From positions 1-5,110 of the forward strand of contig DKPP01000009.1 in NCBI GenBank assembly GCA_002471255.1: 5,110 nucleotides of DNA. The letters are read 5' to 3'. Both the position numbers and the translations under genes were made by a program. Below the pieces are notes generated by a model. It searched no databases. It was not told the DNA's origin and saw only the letters and a list, made by a program, of their open reading frames with translations. This DNA comes from Akkermansiaceae bacterium UBA7331 (GTDB lineage Bacteria; Verrucomicrobiota; Verrucomicrobiia; Verrucomicrobiales; Akkermansiaceae). Shown here piece by piece: positions 1-5,110 of the stretch (position 1 is the first letter of the stretch; every line of letters starts with the position of its first letter).

Positions 1-23
1 TATTCAAAACCGAAGCTCTTATC
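1..23 (-). repeat. 23-bp terminal direct repeat, left copy, within the Rhs core
   Basis: Bases 1-23 are identical to 5088-5110, the exact right end. On the minus strand both read gat-aag-agc-ttc-ggt-ttt-gaa-ta in the same frame (DKSFGFE). The match reaches both window edges, so the true repeat is probably longer. Confidence 0.9.
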
Positions 24-143
24 TTCGCCTGCGTGACGGAAGATTGCCGAGCTGATGCGACCCTGAGCATCATACTGTTCCTCAAGCTTAAAGTCGGTGA
101 TAGCATAAATCATTTTAATACTAGAATTTTCACGGGAAATCAT
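1..143 (-). CDS. Start of an orphan Rhs/YD-repeat fragment, cut by the left edge
   Basis: The ATG at 143-141 opens a frame that stays open to base 1 (47 full codons). The first 20 or so residues (MISRENSSIKMIYAITDFKL) look like a leader. They are followed by a YD-repeat segment (EEQYDAQGRISSAIF at about residues 21-35, then SFGFEY at 43-48). The last 23 bases read, 23-1, are identical to 5110-5088 in the Rhs gene at the right end and lie in the same codon frame, so this is the same core seen at an earlier point. The start overlaps the stop of the preceding secreted-protein gene as ATGA (143-140), and there is no clear Shine-Dalgarno sequence, so translation is probably coupled. This fragment lacks the long N-terminal part of a full Rhs and fits an orphan (displaced) rhs tip cassette. 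Its toxin end is not visible. An alternative ATG lies at 113-111. Confidence 0.7.
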   Translation of the reverse strand, partial: MISRENSSIKMIYAITDFKLEEQYDAQGRISSAIFRHAGEDKSFGFE

Positions 144-703
144 ATTTCTTGCACATCCATAATCTCAAACGCAATCCGATTACTAGCATCAGCCTCTGTC
201 ATCTGAGGTATGTTTGAATCATCTATAACTGGATCAGACATATCCGGAGGTCGTTTAAAAACAATCAACTTCACAGTAAATTCACATAATTTATCAAATA
301 TCATTTTATTTTTGACCTGTTTAAATCTTACGTTAAAAAACATTTTTTTACCGGATGGAAAAGTATAAACAAACAATGGAGGCGCTTTCATTTTTTCATG
401 CGAAAGTACTACGCCATCAATAACAGCGGTAAACTCTTTATCCTGTTTTTCTAATTTAATGCTATCTACAGAACAAGTTTTTTTTGAATCATCAAAACTA
501 CCGTCAACAACAACTAATTTCCCAAAATTATTCTTATCTACATTATTTGTAATCTGGTAAATTGATTTTTCACTAATAAAAAACAAAAAATCATCTTTTT
601 CACCCCTTCCGTATTTTTCTAGTACCCCCTTTTTCTCCTCTCCAAAAACAGAGCTAATAGATAACACCACCACAGCCACTATCAAATTAAAAATCATTTT
701 CAT
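140..703 (-). CDS. Secreted 187-aa protein of unknown function, possible immunity or accessory protein
   Basis: The N-terminus is a clear signal peptide: MKM, a hydrophobic stretch IFNLIVAVVVLSISS, and a plausible cleavage site after VFG at about residue 21, followed by the charged EEKK. The mature part is lysine-rich with alternating hydrophobic stretches (LVVVDG about 63-68, LFVYTF about 110-115, FTVKLIVF about 142-149), which suggests a beta-rich periplasmic or exported domain. Two cysteines (C77, C140) could form a disulfide. There is no lipobox Cys. I do not recognise a family. The start at ATG 703 is supported by AAGG at 717-714, 9 to 10 bases upstream. The gene lies 6 bases after the 71-aa gene and its stop overlaps the start of the next Rhs fragment. 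Its position behind an Rhs tip makes it a candidate periplasmic immunity protein, but two other genes lie between it and the tip, so the pairing is inference. Confidence 0.75.
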   Translation of the reverse strand: MKMIFNLIVAVVVLSISSVFGEEKKGVLEKYGRGEKDDFLFFISEKSIYQITNNVDKNNFGKLVVVDGSFDDSKKTCSVDSIKLEKQDKEFTAVIDGVVLSHEKMKAPPLFVYTFPSGKKMFFNVRFKQVKNKMIFDKLCEFTVKLIVFKRPPDMSDPVIDDSNIPQMTEADASNRIAFEIMDVQEI

Positions 704-709
704 CTTATC

Positions 710-925
710 TTACCTTATCTTGTTCATTTTATTTTCCATAAGAGCCTCCATCGCATCGAACGCACCAAATTTCCGCATTAAAATCCGAATATTGATAATA
801 ATAGGAGCCCCTTTACTCCATTCTGCAAAGGTGCTTCTGAAAAATAGCATTACCCACATCGAATTCCAATTAAGTTGAGTGGTTACCATCAAGGAGTCTA
901 TCACTTTTAGATTAGATTCCAGCAT
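710..925 (-). CDS. Small 71-aa hypothetical protein between membrane and secreted genes
   Basis: This is a short frame with no family I recognise. It contains several Trp and Met residues, a moderately hydrophobic middle (MWVMLFF; APIIINIRILM) and a basic C-terminus (NKMNKIR). It has no convincing signal peptide or full membrane helix. I place the start at ATG 925-923, because AGGTGGA at 937-931 then lies 5 bases upstream. A GTG at 928-926 one codon earlier would also work but is too close to that site. The ATG overlaps the TGA of the preceding membrane protein by one base (TGATG), and the gene ends 6 bases before the secreted protein. The tight spacing and ribosome site support a real gene in the tip-2 cassette, possibly part of a multi-gene immunity set. 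It could also be a degenerate remnant. Confidence 0.5.
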   Translation of the reverse strand: MLESNLKVIDSLMVTTQLNWNSMWVMLFFRSTFAEWSKGAPIIINIRILMRKFGAFDAMEALMENKMNKIR

Positions 926-1188
926 CACAATCCACCTGCAGCCATAAGGATAATAGGACCCATTACAAGCAATAAGCTAATAATACTGATTGTTATATGT
1001 TTACAATTAGTCAAATTAATAAAACTGAATATAAAAGATAAAATAAACATAATCAATGACGATAAGACCATCAATAATCCTATAATAGATTCCGTGGTGT
1101 TTGATTTATAAAAAAAGGCACCGGCACAAGTAAAAAAGAAAATAATGATTATCAGATAGCCGAGAAGGCAAAAATAAAGGGCTTTCAT
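925..1188 (-). CDS. Small three-helix inner-membrane protein, candidate immunity protein for Rhs tip 2
   Basis: This 87-aa protein is almost entirely hydrophobic, with three predicted membrane segments at about residues 4-27, 34-58 and 66-86. Short polar links separate them (YKSNTTES and NLTNCKH). I recognise no named family. It begins one base after the stop of the orphan Rhs gene (TAAAATG at 1192-1186), the usual place for an immunity gene in Rhs/CDI-type toxin systems, and ends overlapping the start of the next gene. There is little Shine-Dalgarno sequence, so expression probably depends on coupling to the upstream Rhs stop. Small multi-helix membrane proteins are known as immunity proteins for toxins that act at or cross the membrane. 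That it protects against tip 2 here is inference from position only. Confidence 0.7.
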   Translation of the reverse strand: MKALYFCLLGYLIIIIFFFTCAGAFFYKSNTTESIIGLLMVLSSLIMFILSFIFSFINLTNCKHITISIISLLLVMGPIILMAAGGL

Positions 1189-1189
1189 T

Positions 1190-2401
1190 TTATTTACTTT
1201 TCATTATAAGTTCATCATATTTTTTCAAAACCCTATCTGCCCATGAATTACAGTTATCAAGATCAGGACTTATTATCCAGACATCTTTAAGTACTGTTGA
1301 TCCACCACCTATTGGTCCATAAAGGGTTATCCTAAAAGGAACTTTAATTTGTTCAAATTGAAATCGTAATTGCACTCTTGTGGTTGAGTATGGCTTAGGT
1401 GGTGTAAGTTTAATTGCTTCCCTTAATACACAATCATTTAAATTACCTCTAACCTTCATATATGTTTTCTTTTCAACATCTGAAACATCATCTTCCCTTA
1501 AAGTTCCATCATCAAAATAACCAATATTTGTTCCATCTTCAAAAAAGAAATGAGAGTGTTGCAACGATAACCCCTTTGCGCTATATATCTTACCCATAAG
1601 CGCATAACATTTCGTACCATCTTCACTTATTATCATTAATCTATGTAATGGTCGCACCGCTAAATAAGCCAGCCCCAACACATCCCACAGCCACTCCGCG
1701 CTATTCCCCACATAAGCATACAAATTATACCCACCTTCAATCCCGATTGGGTCGCGGTTGATCCAGCGACCGTCTTTCGGGTTGTAGTGGCGGTAGTTGT
1801 AATAAACTAGGCCTAGTTCGGTGTCGTAGTATTCACTGCTCCATTGCAAGGGTTGCGTGGTGGAACCGGAGGCTACTACCTGCCCGAATGGGGTGTAGGT
1901 ATAGGCGGTGGCGATTGTTCCGTTGTTTTTATAGACTTCGGTGACGTTTTTGCTCAAATCAGTACCGTAGCAGTACCATGTGCCGTCTTTTTGTAGGGCG
2001 AGAGGTCGGGTGGCGCTTGCTTGGGTCGGATCCCAAGTAATCATCCACATTCCGTTGAGTCCGCTTCGGGTCATATCAATGCAGGCGATCTGTAGATAGC
2101 CTCGGTAGAGGTATCTTTGATGTAAAGTCACGGCTCCGTTTTGAGTGACTTTTTTATTCACTCGTCTGCCCATGCTGTCGTAGTTTGATTCGATGATGAT
2201 GGTCTCATCTTGCGAGGTGAATCGTATCGGGCGGTTGAAGGCGTCGTAGGTGACACTCCAAATACCCGTTTGAGTTTGCAGAAGAGTTTGATTACCATCG
2301 GCATCGTATTGAGGCGTAAATATGACCGGCTCGATGCATACTCTATCTACGACCAACAAAACACGATTTCGATGATAATCATGATCGGTAGTGATATCCA
2401 T
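1190..2401 (-). CDS. Orphan Rhs C-terminal fragment with a papain-like candidate toxin tip
   Basis: This 403-aa gene has three parts. Residues 1-23 are a novel leader not found in the other Rhs copy. Residues 24-243 are the Rhs core: YD-type repeats (TYDAFNRPIRF, YDSMGRRVNK) and the Rhs-associated core (SSEYYDTELGLVYYNYRHYNP about 188-208, WINRDPIG 213-220, GGYNLYAYVGNS 223-234, WDVLG 239-243). Residues 244-403 are a 160-aa variable tip. WDVLG sits where other Rhs proteins have DPxG, the point after which the toxin is cut free by self-cleavage. The tip has HSHFFFEDG (282-290) and, near its end, DNCNSWADRVL (382-392). The order His then Asn-Cys resembles circularly permuted NlpC/P60- or LRAT-like papain-fold enzymes, but this is pattern recognition only. 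The ATG has a strong Shine-Dalgarno sequence 5 bases upstream. The gene lacks any N-terminal shell or secretion domain, so it is an orphan tip cassette. It may be expressed on its own or serve as a recombination donor. Confidence 0.88.
   Translation of the reverse strand: MDITTDHDYHRNRVLLVVDRVCIEPVIFTPQYDADGNQTLLQTQTGIWSVTYDAFNRPIRFTSQDETIIIESNYDSMGRRVNKKVTQNGAVTLHQRYLYRGYLQIACIDMTRSGLNGMWMITWDPTQASATRPLALQKDGTWYCYGTDLSKNVTEVYKNNGTIATAYTYTPFGQVVASGSTTQPLQWSSEYYDTELGLVYYNYRHYNPKDGRWINRDPIGIEGGYNLYAYVGNSAEWLWDVLGLAYLAVRPLHRLMIISEDGTKCYALMGKIYSAKGLSLQHSHFFFEDGTNIGYFDDGTLREDDVSDVEKKTYMKVRGNLNDCVLREAIKLTPPKPYSTTRVQLRFQFEQIKVPFRITLYGPIGGGSTVLKDVWIISPDLDNCNSWADRVLKKYDELIMKSK
1674..2333 (-). repeat. 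660-bp Rhs core direct repeat, copy 1
   Basis: This segment aligns without any gap to 4041-4700 (constant offset of 2367 bases). By hand I count 27 mismatches in 660 bases, about 96% identity. Only about 7 of these change amino acids (6 residues of 220); the other 20 or so are silent. Similarity stops abruptly at both ends: at 1674 next to the WDVLG codons, where the tip begins, and at 2333, where the novel leader begins. It encodes the YD-repeat and Rhs-core part of the orphan gene and is an obvious substrate for homologous recombination between cassettes. Confidence 0.95.
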
Positions 2402-2450
2402 ACCTTCTCCTATACAATAACATGTTTGCCTCGCCCTAAAAAATCAACCT
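2402..2450 (-). other. Only intergenic gap of note, 49 bases
   Basis: This lies between the stop of the 380-aa gene and the orphan Rhs ATG. It holds the AGGAGAAGG ribosome site at its downstream end. I see no hairpin followed by a T-run, so no terminator. A weak TTGATT-like hexamer occurs on the minus strand, but no matching -10 box lies at a normal distance. Transcription probably reads through from upstream, although a non-consensus promoter cannot be excluded. Confidence 0.5.
2403..2411 (-). promoter_or_regulatory. Strong ribosome binding site of the orphan Rhs gene
   Basis: Read on the minus strand the bases are AGGAGAAGG, followed by one T and the ATG at 2401. AGGAG lies 5 bases from the start. 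This fixes the start of the orphan Rhs at 2401 rather than inside the shared core. It is the best ribosome site in the window. The immunity-type gene at 3593 and the left Rhs fragment at 143 have no comparable site and instead overlap a preceding stop. Confidence 0.75.
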
Positions 2451-3593
2451 TTATTCTTCTTTTTTGTCAGTCCTGTAGCGGGAGAGAGAGTTATATAAAT
2501 TCATCAAAAACTTTCGACTGCTATATATTTCTTTACCAATCTTTTCATCAATAATTTCGGAGCATAGATTCACCAGATCATTCACGGAAAATTTCTCTCG
2601 ATTCCATTGTTCTATATCCTTCTCCGTAGCCCGCCCAAACCATTTTAAAAAATCCATTATACACATCCCATCGAACGAATTAGGATTAACTACTAAATCC
2701 AATCTCATTTTGGCCAATCGATTCACTTCAGCTGATAAATCCTTATCAACCAATTGAATATTCTTAAACACGATCATTCGAGGCATATCAGGGGAATATT
2801 TAAAATCCTTTGCTAACAATTCAAGCGCTCTTTCTTCATACACCGGATCTCCCTTCATAAATAAATAGGCTACGCCCGTTTCATAGAGGGCCTTTCGCAA
2901 AGCTAGATTCATATACCGATGCTCTACAGACCATTGTTGTAAATTCCGATAAACAACATCTGCAGATTCTTCGACGGACATACCGATTTCTTCTTCTTTT
3001 TCAAAAATCATATTCAAACGGCATAAACACAATAATGATTCAAGATCGTTTGGATCATTCGGAACCTTTTTTAATAATCGGATCAACTCCTGCAGTTTCT
3101 CCTCACTACATAGATCATAGTCTAACCAAGCTTGACACCAGTCATAAAGAGCGAACTTTGATCCGGCTACGGCTGATTTATACAAAAACTCGAAAAGCTG
3201 AGGCTTGATTTGCCGGTATACATTTTGTGTCGCATTTTGCTTCAAGTGTTGATAGATGGCATAATCAATCGTTGCTTGAGAAACACCCAATTTTTCATAA
3301 ATCGCTCGGATTTTCCTAATCGCTACATCAGGCTCTTGGTTAACGAGTATTTTTAGAGAATTCACTATACCAACGTATTCTAACGATAACTCCTTATTCT
3401 CTTTTTCATACTTGCTAAAAAATACCATATCCTCCTGAGTGGGACGTAATTCGGATAAACGACTAAAGGCATCGTTAATATCCGAAGAATTCACATTGGC
3501 AGCGTTTTCGGAAAGAACAGGATTATTATCCCCTAATCCTTCATAAATGACTAATACTCTTAATATTAATGTAAAAATATATTTGTGTTTCAT
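2451..3593 (-). CDS. 380-aa helical protein, candidate immunity protein for Rhs tip 1
   Basis: I recognise no named family. The N-terminus (MKHKYIFTLILRVLVIYEGLG) resembles a signal peptide or membrane anchor, but an Arg at residue 12 and a Glu at 18 break the hydrophobic core, so export is uncertain. The remainder is rich in Leu, Glu and Lys and reads as a run of alpha helices. Pairs such as LLKKVPNDPNDLESLLCLCRL (about 173-193) and GVAYLFMKGDPVYEERALELL (about 240-260) look like TPR- or Sel1-like helical repeats, without a perfect consensus. The ATG at 3593-3591 overlaps the TGA of the upstream Rhs gene (ATGA) and has no Shine-Dalgarno sequence, so it should be translationally coupled to the toxin. 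That position and coupling are typical of an immunity gene, although 380 aa is long for one. A 49-base gap separates it from the next Rhs fragment. Confidence 0.75.
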   Translation of the reverse strand: MKHKYIFTLILRVLVIYEGLGDNNPVLSENAANVNSSDINDAFSRLSELRPTQEDMVFFSKYEKENKELSLEYVGIVNSLKILVNQEPDVAIRKIRAIYEKLGVSQATIDYAIYQHLKQNATQNVYRQIKPQLFEFLYKSAVAGSKFALYDWCQAWLDYDLCSEEKLQELIRLLKKVPNDPNDLESLLCLCRLNMIFEKEEEIGMSVEESADVVYRNLQQWSVEHRYMNLALRKALYETGVAYLFMKGDPVYEERALELLAKDFKYSPDMPRMIVFKNIQLVDKDLSAEVNRLAKMRLDLVVNPNSFDGMCIMDFLKWFGRATEKDIEQWNREKFSVNDLVNLCSEIIDEKIGKEIYSSRKFLMNLYNSLSRYRTDKKEE

Positions 3594-5110
3594 ACAAAAT
3601 TATAGATGGACATATAATCTCCAGGCTTACCCATGCACTTTCCAGTAAAAGGGTCGGGAACGCTAGCGCATTTAGGGTACTCTGTTGCATTAGGATCTTC
3701 GTTTTCAAAGAGTATATTAACACCATAGTAACCTGCATTTTTACTCATATATTCACATGAAAATCCTATTGTTATTTTTGCTTGACATAGTGAATAACTC
3801 AATACTTTGACATTCCCCCAAGCACCACCTTCACGCACATGGTAAAGACAAGAGCAACATCCACATTTCTTCTTAGATTTCACTAATGCCTGATTACAAA
3901 GTTGTAAACACTCCCTAAAAATTTGACCCGGATTCTTCGATGTCATAACCCCAACAGCTCCTGCAATTTCAACAGCCGCATCAGCAGCGTTACCTACTCC
4001 CCCTGCAGATATGGATGGACGACCGAGACTTACTTTTTCTCCCAACATATCCCACAGCCACTCCGCGCTATTCCCTACATAAGCATACAAGTTATACCCA
4101 CCTTCAATTCCGATTGGGTCGCGGTTGATCCAGCGGCCGTCTTTCGGGTTGTAGTGGCGGTAGTTGTAGTAAACTAGGCCTAGTTCGGTGTCGTAGTATT
4201 CACTGCTCCATTGCAAGGGTTGCGTAGTGGAACCGGAGGCTACTACTTGACCGAATGGGGCGTAGGTGTAGGCGGTGGCGATTGTTCCGTTGTTTTTATA
4301 GACTTCGGTGACGTTTTTGCTCAAATCTGTTCCGTAGCAGTACCATGTGCCGTCTTTTTGTAGGGCGAGCGGTCGGGTGGCGCTTGCTTGGGTCGGATCC
4401 CACGTAATCATCCACATTCCGTTGAGTCCACTTCGGGTCATATCGATGCAGGCGATTTGCAGATAGCCTCGGTAGAGGTATCTTTGATGTAAAGTCACGG
4501 CTCCGTTTTGAGTGACTTTCTTATTCACTCGTCTGCCCATGCTGTCGTAGCTTGATTCGATGATGACGGTCTCATCTTGCGAGGTGAATCGTATCGGGCG
4601 GTTGAAGGCATCGTAGGTGACGCTCCAAATACCCGTTTGAGTTTGCAGAAGAGTTTGATTACCATCGGCATCGTATTGAGGCGTAAACAAGACCGACTCG
4701 GCAGGCGGAGTTCCGTCCTGAGTGATGCGGGCGTATTGATTAAGCTCGTTGCTTAGATATGACCAATCCTCTCCCTGCTCGGCAGCACTTTTACGGTTGC
4801 CGATGTTATCAAAGTCGTAAGCATAGGCATCCGCCCCCAGGGTGGCACCGACCAACTCGTTTCTTGAATTATAACTCAACACGTCATTTCTGACACTTCC
4901 TTGGCGAGAGTATTTTCTCGTGGCAGGGCGATTGAGCGCATCGTAGGTGTATTCTCTCAAAGAAACTCCCGTATCGCCTCGATAATCATTGATGTGCGAG
5001 GCAAGGTTGCGATTTGCCTCGTAGAGGTGACGCACGTTCATCCCGTTAGGCATATTAAGGCGTGATCGCAAATGGGTACCTGCCAGATATTCAAAACCGA
5101 AGCTCTTATC
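3590..5110 (-). CDS. Rhs/YD-repeat protein C-terminal region with a Cys-rich variable tip, cut by the right edge
   Basis: The frame is open from base 5110 (DKSFGFEYLAGTHL...) to the TGA at 3592-3590, so the true start lies beyond the window. The TTG at 5071 is not a real start. Counting residues from 5071, YD-type motifs appear at about 41-50 (YTYDALNRPA), 83-93, 132-140 and 152-161. The Rhs-associated core runs to GGYNLYAYVGNS (324-335) and WDMLG (340-344). The last 149 residues (345-493) are an unrelated tip: a Gly/Ala-rich stretch (about 356-375) then a region with ten cysteines, including CGCCSC at 403-408 and single Cys at 388, 392, 429, 439, 468 and 479. This suggests metal binding or several disulfides. 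I do not recognise the toxin family. By analogy with Rhs toxins, the core would form a shell and the tip would be cleaved after WDMLG. The stop overlaps the start of the 380-aa gene downstream. Confidence 0.9.
   Translation of the reverse strand, partial: DKSFGFEYLAGTHLRSRLNMPNGMNVRHLYEANRNLASHINDYRGDTGVSLREYTYDALNRPATRKYSRQGSVRNDVLSYNSRNELVGATLGADAYAYDFDNIGNRKSAAEQGEDWSYLSNELNQYARITQDGTPPAESVLFTPQYDADGNQTLLQTQTGIWSVTYDAFNRPIRFTSQDETVIIESSYDSMGRRVNKKVTQNGAVTLHQRYLYRGYLQIACIDMTRSGLNGMWMITWDPTQASATRPLALQKDGTWYCYGTDLSKNVTEVYKNNGTIATAYTYAPFGQVVASGSTTQPLQWSSEYYDTELGLVYYNYRHYNPKDGRWINRDPIGIEGGYNLYAYVGNSAEWLWDMLGEKVSLGRPSISAGGVGNAADAAVEIAGAVGVMTSKNPGQIFRECLQLCNQALVKSKKKCGCCSCLYHVREGGAWGNVKVLSYSLCQAKITIGFSCEYMSKNAGYYGVNILFENEDPNATEYPKCASVPDPFTGKCMGKPGDYMSIYNFV
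4041..4700 (-). repeat. 660-bp Rhs core direct repeat, copy 2
   Basis: This is the partner of 1674-2333: ungapped, with about 27 mismatches. Left of 4041 the sequence turns at once into the Cys-rich tip. Right of 4700 the core continues here with more YD repeats, while copy 1 switches to its short leader. The longer, continuous core on this side suggests that copy 1 is a truncated duplicate of this kind of gene. Confidence 0.95.
5088..5110 (-). repeat. 23-bp terminal direct repeat, right copy, within the Rhs core
   Basis: This is the partner of bases 1-23. The offset of 5087 bases is the length of one tandem unit, or of the circle if the ends join. Joining the ends keeps the Rhs frame open. 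Confidence 0.9.

Noticed and set aside
704..720. 7-base direct repeat (cttatct at 704-710 and 714-720)
   Set aside because: Short, low-complexity and located at the gene junction/ribosome site. No structure or partner elsewhere suggests a function.
1190..2401. Orphan Rhs as a frameshifted pseudogene of a full-length Rhs
   Set aside because: The frame is intact throughout, upstream sequence belongs to another gene, and the ATG has a strong ribosome site. It is a truncated cassette, not a broken frame.
2415..2450. Possible promoter before the orphan Rhs (TTGATT-like hexamer on the minus strand)
   Set aside because: No acceptable -10 box at 16-18 bases, so it is not better than chance in AT-rich DNA.
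2210..2554. Plus-strand open frame of 114 codons
   Set aside because: It runs antisense across the orphan Rhs core, its start region and the end of the 380-aa gene, and has no ribosome site or recognisable protein features. It is a shadow of the real genes.
3541..3738. Minus-strand open frame of 65 codons in another phase
   Set aside because: It overlaps the end of the Rhs tip and the start of the 380-aa gene in a different frame. The overlapping genes are better supported.
3923..4177. Plus-strand open frame of 84 codons
   Set aside because: It is antisense to the core/tip border of the right Rhs gene, which is supported by repeat homology and Rhs motifs.
1..5110. CRISPR array, tRNA/rRNA, transposase or integrase, rho-independent terminator
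   Set aside because: No regular short repeats with spacers, no RNA-gene-like segment and no mobile-element protein motif was seen. The only repeats are the Rhs core copies, and no hairpin plus T-run was found in the gaps.

Overview
The window is a densely packed, minus-strand array of Rhs-type polymorphic-toxin cassettes. Everything credible is read right to left. Two copies of an Rhs (YD-repeat) C-terminal core end in completely different tips, and each is followed at once by small unrelated genes that look like immunity or accessory genes. A third Rhs fragment starts at the left edge and runs out of the window.

Layout in the direction of transcription: (1) 5110-3590, Rhs core open at the right edge, with a Cys-rich tip of about 149 aa; (2) 3593-2451, a 380-aa helical protein whose ATG overlaps the Rhs stop (ATGA), the best immunity candidate for tip 1; (3) 2401-1190, an orphan Rhs gene with its own Shine-Dalgarno sequence and a 23-codon novel leader, a core about 96% identical in DNA to the first, and a different 160-aa tip with a His...Asn-Cys pattern suggestive of a permuted papain-like hydrolase; (4) 1188-925, a small three-helix membrane protein; (5) 925-710, a 71-aa unknown; (6) 703-140, a 187-aa protein with a signal peptide; (7) 143 to the left edge, the start of another orphan Rhs fragment, again with an ATGA overlap. 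The largest non-coding gap is 49 bases (2402-2450), so the block could be one transcript or a set of coupled units. No promoter or terminator is convincing.

The first 23 bases of the window are identical to the last 23, and both are read in the same Rhs frame. Either the array continues leftward with another core copy (tandem unit of 5087 bp), or the sequence is a closed circle or a repeat collapsed in assembly. If joined, the left fragment and the right core make one uninterrupted 546-aa orphan Rhs.

The core DNA has mixed base composition, while tips and downstream genes are clearly AT-rich. This mosaic fits repeated recombination of toxin/immunity cassettes by homology in the core. The Rhs style (SSEYYDTELGLVYYNYRHYNP, WINRDPIG, GGYNLYAYVGNS, then WDxLG in place of DPxG) reminds me of Rhs proteins of the Verrucomicrobiota/Lentisphaerota group. 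That is recollection, not a search result, and the host assignment is low confidence. The likely role is contact-dependent antagonism: a secreted Rhs shell delivers a C-terminal toxin, the downstream gene protects the producer, and orphan copies store alternative tips.
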